From: Mesorhizobium shangrilense
GTDB taxonomy: Bacteria; Pseudomonadota; Alphaproteobacteria; Rhizobiales; Rhizobiaceae
DNA length: 64,000 nt
NCBI RefSeq assembly: GCF_040537815.1
Contig: NZ_JBEWSZ010000001.1
Coordinates: forward strand, 2,170,001-2,234,000
Reading direction: 5' to 3'
The position numbers and the translations under genes are program-made. Positions 28,255-37,836 of the stretch are shown here, one piece after another (the first letter of the stretch is position 1; each line of letters begins with the position of its first letter). A model generated the notes under the pieces. It was not told where the DNA came from and ran no database searches. It saw nothing but the letters and a program-made list of their open reading frames with translations.

Positions 28255-30021
28255 ATGGCAACGAAACTTCCCGCGACAGACGTGGTTGTCATTGGCCTTG
28301 GCTGGGCCGGCTCCATCATCGCCAACGAACTGACCGATGAAGGGCTGGACGTCGTTGCCCTCGAAAGAGGGCCGTGGCGCGACACCGCGGCGGATTTCAA
28401 CCTGGCGTCCGCTCCCGACGAGTTGCGCTACGTTCAGCGGCAGGAACTGATGCTGCGCACCGCGCAGAACACCATCACCGCGCGCAACAATCCCTCTCAA
28501 ACCGCGCTGCCGATGCGCAGCTGGGGGTCCTTCCACCCGGGCAACGGAACAGGCGGCGCCGGCAACCATTGGGCCGGCATCACTTTCCGGTTCCAGCCAT
28601 CGGAATTTCGGCTGCGCAGTCACCTGACGGAGAGATATGGCGCCGCCGCGATCCCGCAGGAACTCGTGCTGCAGGACTGGGGCACCGACTGGACGGAGAT
28701 GGAGCCTTTTTACGACGCCTTCGACAAGATCACCGGGCTCTCCGGGAAAGCGGGCAATCTCAAAGGAGAAATCCAACAAGGCGGAAATCCGTTCGAAGGC
28801 CCGCGCTCGAACGAGTATCCCACCAGGCCTTTGCGGCAACCCTATGGACCGACGCTGTTTGCCGAAACCGCCCGCAATATGGGCTACAAGCCATTTCCAG
28901 TGCCTTCGGCGCTGGTCTCGGAGCCCTATACCAATTCGCTGGGCGTCACGATGGGCCCCTGCACCTTCTGCGGTTTCTGCACCAACTATGGCTGTGCCAA
29001 TTATTCAAAAGCCAGCGCGATCACGACAATTCTGCCCGTGCTTGTGCGCAAGTCCAACTTCACCGCGCGCACGAATTCCGAAGTGCTGCGGATAACCAGG
29101 GACGCCAGCGGCAAACGCGCGACCGGCGTCGTTTTCGTCGACACGTCAGGTCAGGAGTGGGAGCAGCCCGCCGAGCTTGTCGTGGTCACGGCATTCACCT
29201 TCGAGAATGTGCGCCTCATGCTTCTGTCGGGCATCGGCACGCCCTACGACCCGCGGACCAATACCGGCACGACGGGCCGCAACTATGCCTACCAGACCGC
29301 CAATGGCGTCCAGCTTTTCTTCGACGACAAGAACTTCAATCCGTTCATCGGCGGCGGCGCGGTCGGCATGGGCATCGATGAGTTCAACAACGACAATTTC
29401 GACCATTCAGGCCTCGGCTTCTTCGGCGGCGGCAGCATACGCGTCACGCCGATCGGCGCGGCACCAATCAACAACCGCCCGGTTCCACCCGGCACGCCAA
29501 GCTGGGGATCCGAATGGAAGCGGCAGACGGTCAAGAACTATCTGAGCAACATGTCCATCGGCTGCGAGGCCTCCAGCTACACCACGCGCAACAACTATCT
29601 TTCGCTGGATCCGACATACAATGATCACCTCGGGCGGCCGCTGTTGCGATTGACGTTCGACTTTCCGGAAAACGATCTGAAGATGGCGCAGTATTGCACC
29701 GACAAGGTCGGTGAAATCGCTAAGGCCATGGGCCCGCGCCAGATCGTCAAGAGCCCCAGCAAGGGTCACTGGAACACAGTTCCCTATCAATCGTCCCATG
29801 TGGTCGGAGGCTTCGTCATGGGAGCGGATCCGAAAACAAGTTCAGTCAACAAATATCTGCAAAGCTGGGACGTCCCCAATGTCTTCGTCGTCGGCGCGTC
29901 GGCCTTCCCGCAAAATCCCGGCTACAACCCGACAGGCACCGTTGGCGCCCTTTCATTCAAGGCCGCGAACGCCATCCGTACCCTATATCTGAAATCGCCA
30001 GGCGCATTGGTGCAGGCATGA
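28255..30021 (+). CDS. GMC-family FAD dehydrogenase large subunit
   Basis: The 588-aa catalytic subunit of a membrane sugar/polyol dehydrogenase of the GMC oxidoreductase family. The FAD-binding Rossmann motif is VVVIGLGWAGSIIANEL (residues 10-26), and the C-terminal GMC region has GYNPTGTVGALSFKAANAI with the preceding conserved His/Asn area. A Cys cluster, C236-x2-C239-x2-C242-x4-C247, resembles the iron-sulfur site known in FAD-dependent glucose dehydrogenase. It has no signal peptide, so export with the Tat small subunit is expected. Its stop overlaps the cytochrome start by 4 bases. The substrate could be gluconate, glucose, sorbitol or another polyol. Confidence 0.92.
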   Translation: MATKLPATDVVVIGLGWAGSIIANELTDEGLDVVALERGPWRDTAADFNLASAPDELRYVQRQELMLRTAQNTITARNNPSQTALPMRSWGSFHPGNGTGGAGNHWAGITFRFQPSEFRLRSHLTERYGAAAIPQELVLQDWGTDWTEMEPFYDAFDKITGLSGKAGNLKGEIQQGGNPFEGPRSNEYPTRPLRQPYGPTLFAETARNMGYKPFPVPSALVSEPYTNSLGVTMGPCTFCGFCTNYGCANYSKASAITTILPVLVRKSNFTARTNSEVLRITRDASGKRATGVVFVDTSGQEWEQPAELVVVTAFTFENVRLMLLSGIGTPYDPRTNTGTTGRNYAYQTANGVQLFFDDKNFNPFIGGGAVGMGIDEFNNDNFDHSGLGFFGGGSIRVTPIGAAPINNRPVPPGTPSWGSEWKRQTVKNYLSNMSIGCEASSYTTRNNYLSLDPTYNDHLGRPLLRLTFDFPENDLKMAQYCTDKVGEIAKAMGPRQIVKSPSKGHWNTVPYQSSHVVGGFVMGADPKTSSVNKYLQSWDVPNVFVVGASAFPQNPGYNPTGTVGALSFKAANAIRTLYLKSPGALVQA

Positions 30022-31244
30022 AGACGCTTGTTGCACTGCTTGCGGGTGTGGCCGGCCTTGTGGTTTCGCTAGCTCATGCGCAATCCGGCGACGCTTCCTT
30101 CGAGCAGGTCGAACGCGGCCGGTATCTTGCGGTCCTCGGCGATTGCGCGGCATGCCACACGACGGCGACAGGCAAGCCGCTCGCGGGCGGCGTCGTCCTG
30201 AAAACCCCTTTCGGCGATCTTGTCGGCGCCAACATCACGCCTGATCCGGATACGGGCATCGGCAGATGGACGCTGGACGATTTCCAGGGCGCGATGTCGC
30301 AGGGCATCAGTCGAGGCGGATACCACCTCTATGGCGCCATGCCTTTCACCGCCTATACAAAGGTTACGAAGGAAGACAACGCCGCGCTTTGGGCCTATCT
30401 GCGGACGATCGAGCCCGTCAACAATCCTGTCGTGCCCAATCAGCTCCCCTTCCCTTTCAACATTCGTTTGAGCCTTGTCGGCTGGAATTTTCTCAATTTC
30501 ACCAAGGGCGAGTTCCAGCCGGATCCCGCGAAATCGGTGGAGTGGAACCGTGGTGCCTATATCGTTCAGGGCCTTGGCCACTGTGGCAGCTGCCATACGC
30601 CCAAGAGCCTGACAGGTGGCGACAAGAACGGCCAGTTTCTGCAAGGCGGGACATTGGACAACTGGTATGCACCCGACATCACCGCCGACGCCCACAAGGG
30701 TATCGGCTCATGGTCGTCCGACGACATCGTGCAGTATCTGAAAACGGGGGCAAACCGTTTCGATATCGCGTCGGGACCAATGGCTGAAATGGTCGAGAAG
30801 TCATCGCAATATTGGACGGACCCCGATCTCAAAGCTGTTGCGACATATCTGCTTTCTGTTGGCGGGGGCGGCACAAGCGCGCCAGCCCCTATCGCCGCCG
30901 ACGACAAGGGCATGGCGGCTGGCAAGGCCATTTACGCCGATCGCTGTGCCGCCTGCCACATCGGCTCCGGTGAAGGGGTACCAAATCTATTTCCAAAACT
31001 CGCGAGCGCGCCGCTCGTCAACAATGATGATGCGACGACATTGATCCGGGTCGTGCTTGCCGGCGGCGTCGCAGGCGCCACCAACGCCGTGCCGACCGCC
31101 CCGGCAATGCCGTCCTACGCCTGGAACCTGAGCGACGAGGACGTCGCGAATGTCCTCACCTATGTGCGCAACAGCTGGGGCAATTCCGCGCCACGGGTAA
31201 GCCCGACCGATGTCGCGACCTTGCGAAAACAGCTGCAGCAATGA
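30018..31244 (+). CDS. Triheme cytochrome c subunit of the dehydrogenase
   Basis: A 408-aa periplasmic, membrane-attached cytochrome c with three heme-binding motifs: CAACH at residues 43-47, CGSCH at 189-193 and CAACH at 310-314. A signal peptide occupies residues 1-21 (VALLAGVAGLVVSLAHAQ). Each heme domain has the expected downstream Met ligand region. It accepts electrons from the GMC subunit and passes them to ubiquinone or an oxidase, as in gluconate and alcohol dehydrogenase complexes. Its start overlaps the flavoprotein stop (ATGA), so the three genes form one translation-coupled operon. Confidence 0.94.
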   Translation: MKTLVALLAGVAGLVVSLAHAQSGDASFEQVERGRYLAVLGDCAACHTTATGKPLAGGVVLKTPFGDLVGANITPDPDTGIGRWTLDDFQGAMSQGISRGGYHLYGAMPFTAYTKVTKEDNAALWAYLRTIEPVNNPVVPNQLPFPFNIRLSLVGWNFLNFTKGEFQPDPAKSVEWNRGAYIVQGLGHCGSCHTPKSLTGGDKNGQFLQGGTLDNWYAPDITADAHKGIGSWSSDDIVQYLKTGANRFDIASGPMAEMVEKSSQYWTDPDLKAVATYLLSVGGGGTSAPAPIAADDKGMAAGKAIYADRCAACHIGSGEGVPNLFPKLASAPLVNNDDATTLIRVVLAGGVAGATNAVPTAPAMPSYAWNLSDEDVANVLTYVRNSWGNSAPRVSPTDVATLRKQLQQ

Positions 31245-31340
31245 TCGCGCTCGAAACTCGGCCGGGGTGAGCAACGTATCGAGAGACCGACACCCACTAC
31301 TGATGAGCTGTGGGTCGCAATGATCGAGAATTTTGAGAGT

Positions 31341-31417
31341 TGGCGATCCCGACAGGATTCGAACCTGTGACCATCGGCTTAGAAGGCCGGTGCTCTATCC
31401 ATCTGAGCTACGGGACC
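31341..31417 (-). tRNA. tRNA-Arg (anticodon UCU)
   Basis: The minus strand folds as a complete tRNA of 77 bases including an encoded CCA. The acceptor stem pairs GGTCCCG with CGGGATC (one G-T pair). The D-loop has GTAGCTCAGATGGATAGAGC, the anticodon loop is CTTCTAA with anticodon TCT, and the T arm contains GGTTCGAATCC. It reads AGA codons. It lies between the cytochrome gene and the NDUFS4-like gene. Confidence 0.96.
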
Positions 31418-31475
31418 GCTAGCCGACCCAAGGGCCGGCCGATTCTTTTGTCCTGGCGCGGATCGGATTTTCCGA

Positions 31476-31781
31476 TCAGTGCGTCCAGGGCGTCCTGCGG
31501 TCATAGCGGAAATTCTCCGCATAGGAAATCTGGCGGCGCTTGGTTTCCTTCGGCTCCTCGACGCGGAAGGCGAGACCTTCCTTTTCGGCATAAGCCACCG
31601 CTTCTTCCCTGGTGTCGAAAGAGAGCCGGATCTGGCTTCTCATGTCGCCGGAGGTCGTGTAGCCCATCAACGGATCGATCTTCTTGCGCATCTCGGGATC
31701 GAATTCGAGCATCCAATGGCCGGTCTTGGCCTTGCCGGACTGCATCGCGGTCTTGGCTGGGCTGAAAATGCGCGCGGACAT
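31476..31781 (-). CDS. NDUFS4-like complex I accessory subunit
   Basis: A 101-aa protein of the ETC complex I subunit conserved-region family, homologous to mitochondrial NDUFS4. The family pattern is clear: ARIFSPAKTAMQSGKAKTGHW at the N-terminus, then LEFDPEMRKKIDPLMGYTTSGD and SFDTREEAVAYAEKEGL, closing with YAENFRYDRRTPWTH. It stabilises the NADH-binding module of alphaproteobacterial complex I and is usually encoded away from nuo. The ATG at 31781 has GAGG 6 bases upstream; the 64 codons before it in frame are rejected. It lies between two tRNA genes. Confidence 0.93.
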   Translation of the reverse strand: MSARIFSPAKTAMQSGKAKTGHWMLEFDPEMRKKIDPLMGYTTSGDMRSQIRLSFDTREEAVAYAEKEGLAFRVEEPKETKRRQISYAENFRYDRRTPWTH

Positions 31782-31962
31782 GGCCACCTCATTGCTACGT
31801 GCTGACGGCACCGCCGCCACAGAATCACCGGGCCGCCCCATGGATGCTCCGGCATTTTTCGATCGACACAGACCCTGAAATCCGATTCCGGTTTTCCAGG
31901 CCCCGTCCATGCCCGTCCTTACTGCGCAATGCAGCTCGCGGCAAGGCCGATGCTTTTTACAC

Positions 31963-31991
31963 TTGCCATGCAACGCCGAAATGAATAGGCA
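31963..31991 (+). promoter_or_regulatory. Candidate promoter of tRNA-Pro
   Basis: TTGCCA at 31963-31968 is followed after 17 bases by TAGGCA at 31986-31991, and the tRNA begins 11 bases later at 32002. Spacing suits a housekeeping promoter, but the -10 match is weak. Confidence 0.3.
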
Positions 31992-32001
31992 ACAAACCGT
32001 T

Positions 32002-32078
<77 letters not shown>

Positions 32079-32237
32079 TTCTTTCCTTCCCCTACAGACA
32101 ATCGTTGCCGAGGCGCCTGGTCCGCCTCCGAATTGGCATGCGCCTTATCCCACCCCTTGCTGTCGATCCGTTTTTGGTGCCAGTCTCGAAACGTAGATGG
32201 CCAAGATGGCACATTGCCGACGGCAGGGTTTTTAAAA

Positions 32238-32663
32238 ATGGCAGCCAATGACCGGCCGGTGATCACCAGAAAAGGCCAGGAGAGCAACAAGACGAGCCAA
32301 TCCGGCGGCATGGCGCTGGTGACTGGCGTTGGGCCGCAACATACCTCGGCGGCGAAGCTGTGGTTTGGCAAGGCCAGCAACGCGCCGGGCTTCCGTTCAT
32401 TGCCGCACCACCATGGCGAGGCCGAAACCGGGGCCTATCTGCTGTCGGGCAGCGCCCGTGTCTATTTCGGCAAGGACTACCAGGAATTTGTCGAGCTCTC
32501 GGCGGGCGACTTCATGTTCGTGCCGCCGTTCCTGCCGCATCTCGAGGCCAATATGAGCACCACGGAAGAGCTGTGGTGGCTTGCGTGCCGTACCCCGGAA
32601 AACATCGTGGTCAATTTGCCCGACGTCGACGATGCCCAACTCATCGGCTATCGCCGCCTCTGA
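32238..32663 (+). CDS. Cupin domain protein
   Basis: A 141-aa single-domain cupin. The first cupin motif is the His-rich SLPHHHGEAETGAYLLSG (about residues 56-73) with a metal-ligand Glu, and the second is GDFMFVPPFLPHLEANM. The fold binds a divalent metal, and the family contains isomerases, dioxygenases and sensors, so function is open. The start ATG at 32238 follows an A-rich stretch without a strong Shine-Dalgarno; a longer frame overlaps the upstream non-coding region. It is not in an evident operon. Confidence 0.85.
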   Translation: MAANDRPVITRKGQESNKTSQSGGMALVTGVGPQHTSAAKLWFGKASNAPGFRSLPHHHGEAETGAYLLSGSARVYFGKDYQEFVELSAGDFMFVPPFLPHLEANMSTTEELWWLACRTPENIVVNLPDVDDAQLIGYRRL

Positions 32664-32730
32664 ACGCGGTTGGATTGACTACCAACCATCCGAAGACGCA
32701 TCGGTGTAGGATGCATCGGATTTGACAACA

Positions 32731-32772
32731 GCTCGCCGGGAGAGAACCCCAACCGCCCCAATCCCGGCGAGC
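32731..32772 (+). terminator. Inverted repeat after the cupin gene
   Basis: GCTCGCCGGGA at 32731-32741 pairs with TCCCGGCGAGC at 32762-32772. Outside it, GTGTAGG (32704-32710) and CCTACAC give an additional helix with one long bulge. No T-run follows, so it is only a possible terminator for the cupin gene and the convergent hdaA. Confidence 0.45.
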
Positions 32773-32891
32773 CTACACCTGATTTGGAACGCAATCAGGA
32801 CCGGGGGTTAAGCCGGCAAGCTGTTGCTGCAAGATAAATGCCAGCGTTGTTTTCCCAAAATGGAACAGCATCCAAGAGCTCTTGCGACACA

Positions 32892-33593
32892 CTACATGTC
32901 GAACTCGCCCTGCCCTTCGTCCATGGCGCTGATGGTTTCAGAAGCCAGCGCACGCGTGATCGGCGTCTTGCGCTCGAGTGCGGTACGATCCAGCCGCTCG
33001 ACGACGCGCATCGCGGTCGCCAGTGAGCGCTCGATGCGCCGCACCAGATACTGGACGACATGCGGCTCGACCTGGACCTGGCGGTCGGCGAACAGCTTTG
33101 TGATGACGCCGGCAAGCAACAGGTCATCGGGCTCGTGGATCTCGACGGTCGCCGCGGCCTTCAGCCGCGAGGCGAGATCGGGCAATCTGACGCCCCAGGC
33201 GGAGGGAAAGCGCCGTGCCGTCAGCAGCAGATGCGAGCCTGCGCCGCGCACGGCATTGATCAGGTGGAACAGCCCGTGCTCGTCGACGGGACCTGCATCG
33301 ACATCATCGATCAAGGCCGGGCGCGCGCCGAGATTCGCGATGCAGTCGCCGATGCGCCTTGCGTCAACCCTCAAGGCACCGGCGCGGGCCTGCCAGATCG
33401 ATGCCAGATGCGTCTTGCCTGAGCCGGGAGGACCCGCCAGGACAACGACCGCCGATGGCCAGTCCGGCCAGCGGTCGACCAGCGCCGCCGCCTGCTCGTT
33501 CGTGGCGGAGACGACGAGTTCGTCGCGCGAATAGCCGGTGCCGTGCCCGAGATCGAGAGGCAGCTGGCGCGGTTGTTCTGTTTGATCTGCCAT
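32892..33593 (-). CDS. hdaA: DnaA-related inactivator HdaA
   Basis: A 233-aa DnaA-like AAA+ protein of the Hda family, which with the DNA-polymerase sliding clamp promotes ATP hydrolysis by DnaA and so prevents over-initiation of replication. The clamp-binding peptide QLPLDL is at residues 10-15, and Walker A GPPGSGKTH is at 54-62. Walker B is DDVD in ARPALIDDVDAG. The DNA-binding domain of DnaA is absent, as expected. The ATG at 33593 lies 5 bases after the AI-2E gene stop; a longer frame is rejected. In relatives such as Caulobacter this gene is near ppk. Confidence 0.92.
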   Translation of the reverse strand: MADQTEQPRQLPLDLGHGTGYSRDELVVSATNEQAAALVDRWPDWPSAVVVLAGPPGSGKTHLASIWQARAGALRVDARRIGDCIANLGARPALIDDVDAGPVDEHGLFHLINAVRGAGSHLLLTARRFPSAWGVRLPDLASRLKAAATVEIHEPDDLLLAGVITKLFADRQVQVEPHVVQYLVRRIERSLATAMRVVERLDRTALERKTPITRALASETISAMDEGQGEFDM

Positions 33594-33598
33594 CGGGC

Positions 33599-34783
33599 TC
33601 AGCGCGGTTGCGCGCCCTTGCCGCGGCGTGTCCGCAATGGCGGGGGGGGCTCGGTCCCTCGGCCTTTGTAGAGGGGCGATTCGAGATAGCGCGCTATGGC
33701 GAAGCGCACAAGCACGGCCATCGCGGCCGACGCCGGCACGGCGATCAGCAGGCCGACGAAGCCGAACAAGGCGCCAAAGGCGAACAGCGAAAACATCAGC
33801 CACACCGGATGCAGGCCGACGCTCTTGCCCACCAGCCTCGGCTGCAGGATGTTGCCCTCGATGAACTGGCCGACAAAAAACACGCAGGCAACGGCAACCA
33901 CCATGGTCCAGTCAGGCCAGAACTGGACGAAGGCGACGCCGACGGCAAGCACCAGCCCCGTCAGCGATCCGACATAGGGAATGAACGAGATCAGCCCGGC
34001 GAACAGGCCGATGAGGATGCCGAAGTTCAGGCCGGTCAGGGTCAGGCCGGTGGCATACATGGCGCCCAGCACGAGGCAGAGCGTGCCTTGGCCGCGCACA
34101 AAACCAGCCGTCGCCGAGTTGATGTCGGCGGCGATTGCCCGCACCGTCTCGACATTGTCGCGTGGCACCCAGCTGTCGACCACAGCGACCATGCGGTCCC
34201 AATCGAGCAGCATGTAGAAGGCGACCACCGGCGTCACCACGAACAGGCTGACCACCGAGACCAGCGCCACGCCGGAGCTCCAGATGGATGTGAACACCGT
34301 CGAAAGGAGGCCGAAACCCGAGGTCAACAACGAACTCAGTCCGTCACGCAAGCCATTGGCGTTGACGCCGAATTTGTCCTCCAGCCATTTCGGGTCGAAG
34401 GAGGTGAGCAGAGTCTGCAGGCGCGTCAGATATTCCGGCAGCTTGCTGGCGAATTCGGCCATCTGGGTGGCCAGGACCGGGATAAGGACCACGAAGGCCA
34501 GCACCAGGACGACGAGAAAAGTAATGAGGATGACGACCGTCGCCATCAGGCGGGAAAGCCCGAGCCGCTCCAGCCTGTCGGCAACCGGATCGAGGAAATA
34601 GGCGAGCACCATCCCGGCCACGAAGGGCAGCAGGATGGCACTGAAAACATAGAGGAAAAGCGCAAGCAGGAACGCTCCAGCCAGCCAGAAGAAGACCTGC
34701 CGATGAATGCCGGAGGACGGCGCTGCCCCGGCGGTATCGCCGGCAGCCTCGTCAACCCGCGCCTGGTGTACTACCTTCGCCAT
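33599..34783 (-). CDS. AI-2E family (PerM) transporter
   Basis: A 394-aa inner-membrane protein of the AI-2E/PerM family with about eight helices. The N-terminal pair (FFWLAGAFLLALFLYVFSAILLP) is followed by a large cytoplasmic loop region and the conserved helical core FVRGQGTLCLVLGAMYATGL and IGLFAGLISFIPYVGSLTGL. The C-terminal tail contains an eight-G homopolymer on the plus strand encoding PPPP (33644 region), a possible frameshift spot. Members exchange autoinducer-2 or ions; here the substrate is unknown. It overlaps the end of the upstream CDP-alcohol transferase gene by 32 bases. Confidence 0.88.
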   Translation of the reverse strand: MAKVVHQARVDEAAGDTAGAAPSSGIHRQVFFWLAGAFLLALFLYVFSAILLPFVAGMVLAYFLDPVADRLERLGLSRLMATVVILITFLVVLVLAFVVLIPVLATQMAEFASKLPEYLTRLQTLLTSFDPKWLEDKFGVNANGLRDGLSSLLTSGFGLLSTVFTSIWSSGVALVSVVSLFVVTPVVAFYMLLDWDRMVAVVDSWVPRDNVETVRAIAADINSATAGFVRGQGTLCLVLGAMYATGLTLTGLNFGILIGLFAGLISFIPYVGSLTGLVLAVGVAFVQFWPDWTMVVAVACVFFVGQFIEGNILQPRLVGKSVGLHPVWLMFSLFAFGALFGFVGLLIAVPASAAMAVLVRFAIARYLESPLYKGRGTEPPPPLRTRRGKGAQPR

Positions 34784-35363
34784 AGCCGCTCATATGCCTC
34801 AGCCAAGCCACGAGATAGGCCGCGGCCGAAGCCACGGTCAAGACCCCGGACAGCAATATGAGCACCGGCCTCAACGGGTCGAGCTGAACGGTCAGGGCCA
34901 GTTCGCCTAGCACCACCGCGGCCAGAATGATCTGTATGGCCGTGTTCGCCTTCGATACGAACAGCGGTTTCATCTCGACCGGATGGTTCATGACGGTCGA
35001 CAAGAGCACGGCACAGACGATCAGTGCATCGCGCGAGACCATGGTGACGACCAGCCACAGCGGCAGTTCGCCGATGAAGCCCATGACCACGAACACCGAG
35101 ACCAGCAGCAGTTTGTCGGCCATCGGGTCCAGATAGGCGCCGAGGCGCGAATGTTGGTTGAAACGGCGGGCGATGAAACCATCGACGCCGTCCGAAATGC
35201 CGGCGATGAGGAAACCAGCGAAGGCCCAATCCCAGCGCATGTCCAGCATCGCCAGGACCACGGCCGGCACCAGCACTAGGCGCATGATCGTGATCATGTT
35301 GGGGATGGTCAAATGGATATCCCGTCGCTTTTGTTTTGCTGATACATGATGGAGACCATGCAT
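34752..35363 (-). CDS. CDP-alcohol phosphatidyltransferase family protein
   Basis: A 203-aa membrane enzyme of the CDP-alcohol phosphatidyltransferase family, which builds phospholipids by displacing CMP. The catalytic motif D-x2-DG-x2-AR-x8-G-x3-D-x3-D is complete in [19 protein letters not shown] followed by AYLDPMADK. About six helices follow the motif. It is distinct from the PgsA gene at 61 kb and could use another alcohol acceptor. ATG 35363 is preferred ([13 protein letters not shown]); an in-frame start 18 codons earlier exists. It is the first gene of the minus-strand unit ending with hdaA and divergent from purM. Confidence 0.9.
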   Translation of the reverse strand: MHGLHHVSAKQKRRDIHLTIPNMITIMRLVLVPAVVLAMLDMRWDWAFAGFLIAGISDGVDGFIARRFNQHSRLGAYLDPMADKLLLVSVFVVMGFIGELPLWLVVTMVSRDALIVCAVLLSTVMNHPVEMKPLFVSKANTAIQIILAAVVLGELALTVQLDPLRPVLILLSGVLTVASAAAYLVAWLRHMSGYGEGSTPGAG

Positions 35364-35493
35364 GGCTGCAAGGACCAGCGGCGAAAGCCAGGCTGTCCAC
35401 GCTTTTATCGGGGGCAAATGCCGGCCATTTCGCCGTTATCCTTGCGAGGCGCGAGCGTTCATGCGAAGAGCCCCGCAAAGCAGGGAAAGAGTG

Positions 35494-36558
35494 ATGAGCA
35501 AGCGCAAGAACGGGCTCACCTACGCCGAAGCGGGCGTCGACATCGATGCCGGCAATCTGATGGTCGAGAAGATCAAGCCGCTGGTGCGCTCGACACGCCG
35601 GCCCGGCGCCGATGGCGAGATCGGCGGTTTTGGCGGCCTGTTCGACCTCAAGGCCGCCGGTTTCACCGATCCGGTCCTGGTCGCGGCCAATGACGGCGTC
35701 GGCACCAAGCTGAAGATCGCCATCGAGGCCGGCAAGCACGACACGATCGGCATCGATCTCGTTGCCATGTGCGTCAACGACATCGTCGTGCAGGGCGCCG
35801 AGCCGCTCTTCTTCCTCGACTATTTCGCCACTGGCAAGCTCGATCCCGACCAGGGGGCATCGATCGTCGGCGGCATCGCCCAGGGCTGCCGGCAGGCCGG
35901 TTGCGCGTTGATCGGCGGCGAGACGGCGGAAATGCCTGGCATGTATCACGGCAAGGACTATGACCTCGCCGGCTTTGCGGTGGGAGCCGCCGAGCGCGGC
36001 CAGTTGCTGCCGACCGACGACATCGTCGAGGGCGACGTGCTGCTCGGCCTCGCCTCCTCGGGCCTGCATTCGAACGGATTTTCGCTGGTCCGCCGCATCG
36101 TTGCCACCAGCGGCCTTGGCTGGGACGACCCGGCGCCCTTCGCCGACGGGCAGACGCTGGCCGAGGCGCTGCTTGAGCCGACGCGCATCTATGTGAAGTC
36201 GCTGCTCAAGGCGATCCGCGGCACGCACGGCATCAAGGCGCTGGCCCATATCACCGGCGGCGGCTTTCCCGAAAACATCCCGCGCGTGCTGCCGAAGGAG
36301 TTTTCGGCCGAGCTCGATCTCGACGCCATCGACGTCCCGCCCGTATTCTCCTGGCTGGCGAAGACCGGCGGCGTGGCGCCCGAAGAGATGATGCGCACCT
36401 TCAACTGCGGCGTCGGCATGATCCTCGCGGTCGCCTCGGGCCAGGCAGCGCAGGTCGCCGCCGTGCTGCAGGAGGCCGGTGAGACGGTGACGCCGATCGG
36501 CCGCATCGTGCCGCGCCGCGACGCCGGCGTCATCTATCGGGGCTCGATCGGCCTATGA
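35494..36558 (+). CDS. purM: Phosphoribosylformylglycinamidine cyclo-ligase
   Basis: AIR synthetase (354 aa), step five of purine synthesis: ATP-dependent closure of FGAM to aminoimidazole ribotide. Family landmarks are [13 protein letters not shown] at the N-terminus, [32 protein letters not shown] and [13 protein letters not shown]. The ATG at 35494 has AGGGA upstream; 44 earlier in-frame codons are rejected since homologues begin near [13 protein letters not shown]. Its stop overlaps the purN start (ATGA), a translationally coupled purMN operon. Confidence 0.97.
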   Translation: MSKRKNGLTYAEAGVDIDAGNLMVEKIKPLVRSTRRPGADGEIGGFGGLFDLKAAGFTDPVLVAANDGVGTKLKIAIEAGKHDTIGIDLVAMCVNDIVVQGAEPLFFLDYFATGKLDPDQGASIVGGIAQGCRQAGCALIGGETAEMPGMYHGKDYDLAGFAVGAAERGQLLPTDDIVEGDVLLGLASSGLHSNGFSLVRRIVATSGLGWDDPAPFADGQTLAEALLEPTRIYVKSLLKAIRGTHGIKALAHITGGGFPENIPRVLPKEFSAELDLDAIDVPPVFSWLAKTGGVAPEEMMRTFNCGVGMILAVASGQAAQVAAVLQEAGETVTPIGRIVPRRDAGVIYRGSIGL

Positions 36559-37262
36559 GCAAGAAACGCACCGTCGTACTGATCTCGGGACGCGGCTCCA
36601 ACATGACCGCGCTGATCGCCGCCGCCGGCGATCCCGCCTATCCGGCGGAGATCGTCGGCGTCATTTCCGATCGGGCGAACGCGGCAGGCCTCGGCATCGC
36701 GGCGGCGCGCGGCATCGCCACCAAAGTGATCACCCGGGCCGACCATGCCAGCAAGGACGCGCATGACGCAGCGATCGAAGCGGCGCTTGTCACCTTCGGT
36801 GCCGAGCTTGTGGCGCTGGCCGGTTACATGCGCATCCTCGGTGGTCGCTTCGTCGAGAAATGGAAGGGACGGATGGTCAATATCCACCCTGCCCTGCTGC
36901 CCGCATTCAAGGGACTGGACACCCACGCCCGGGCGCTGCGCGCGGGCATGCGCATTCATGGCTGCACGGTGCACTTCGTCACGCCGGACATGGATGACGG
37001 CCCGATCATCGCCCAGGCGGCCGTGCCGGTCATGATCGGCGATAATGAGGACACGCTGGCCGCGCGCGTGCTCAAGGCCGAGCATCGGCTCTATCCGCTG
37101 GCACTCGGACTGGTCGCGGAAGGCAAAGCGCGGATGGAAGGCGGCCACACCGTGTTTGCTCATTTCGTCGATGATGCCGATAACGGCACGTCGGTAGTCA
37201 TGGCGCCCGATCCGGTGCGCGAGGAAGCCGATCTGGAACATCTGGCGCGGATCACGCCCTGA
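36555..37262 (+). CDS. purN: Phosphoribosylglycinamide formyltransferase
   Basis: GAR transformylase (235 aa), using 10-formyl-tetrahydrofolate to formylate glycinamide ribotide in purine synthesis. N-terminal [14 protein letters not shown] is the phosphate-binding segment. The catalytic region has [14 protein letters not shown] (Asn and His) and the Asp of [15 protein letters not shown]. It is slightly longer than the usual 200-220 residues because of the C-terminal tail. The start overlaps the purM stop by four bases. Confidence 0.96.
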   Translation: MSKKRTVVLISGRGSNMTALIAAAGDPAYPAEIVGVISDRANAAGLGIAAARGIATKVITRADHASKDAHDAAIEAALVTFGAELVALAGYMRILGGRFVEKWKGRMVNIHPALLPAFKGLDTHARALRAGMRIHGCTVHFVTPDMDDGPIIAQAAVPVMIGDNEDTLAARVLKAEHRLYPLALGLVAEGKARMEGGHTVFAHFVDDADNGTSVVMAPDPVREEADLEHLARITP

Positions 37263-37276
37263 GCAGGGAGACCGGG

Positions 37277-37801
37277 ATGGCGACAACGAGGCAATTGCTG
37301 CTCCTTCGCCATGCCAAGTCGAGCTGGGATGATCCCGACCTGACCGATTTCGACCGGCCGCTTTCGGCGCGTGGGCTGAAGACGGCTCCACTGATTGGAC
37401 GCGAGCTTGCCAGGCGTGGCTGGCTGCCGGACATGGCGTTGGTGTCGCCGGCTCTGCGCACGCGCGACACCTGGAGGCTGGTGGCGGCGCAATTTCCAGC
37501 GAAGGTGCCGACCGAGTTTTTCCGTGCGCTGTATGACGCTTCGGCCGGGGATATCCTCGACCTGGTGCGGCAGGTGGATAACGCGACGGCCACCATGCTC
37601 GTGGTCGGCCACAATCCCGGACTGGAAGAATTCGCGCGCCTGCTTTCGGGTCCAGGCTCGAAGGCTTCGGCACTTCAAACACTGGCAGAGAAATTCCCGA
37701 CTGCAGCCATTGCCCGTTTCGTGGTCAAAGGCGACTGGGCAACGCTCGCGCCGGGATCGGCCGAACTGACGCACTGTCTCAGGCCAAAGGATCTTGGCTA
37801 G
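37277..37801 (+). CDS. SixA-like histidine phosphatase
   Basis: A 174-aa histidine phosphatase of the phosphoglycerate-mutase superfamily, SixA branch. The catalytic RHG-type motif is LLLRHAKSSW (His12 as phosphohistidine) at the N-terminus. A second landmark is the VVGHNPGLEEFARLL segment with the second catalytic His. SixA in enterobacteria dephosphorylates histidine on phosphotransfer proteins; the target here is unknown. It starts 14 bases after purN with ACCGGG upstream, so it may be co-transcribed with purMN. Confidence 0.88.
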   Translation: MATTRQLLLLRHAKSSWDDPDLTDFDRPLSARGLKTAPLIGRELARRGWLPDMALVSPALRTRDTWRLVAAQFPAKVPTEFFRALYDASAGDILDLVRQVDNATATMLVVGHNPGLEEFARLLSGPGSKASALQTLAEKFPTAAIARFVVKGDWATLAPGSAELTHCLRPKDLG

Positions 37802-37836
37802 AGGCCTGGGCGCATGCGTCCCAGCAAAAACAAGAA

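Noticed and set aside
34771..36249. 492-codon minus-strand frame across the purM/CDP-alcohol transferase region
   Set aside because: Overlaps two good genes on both strands and has no protein-like motifs.
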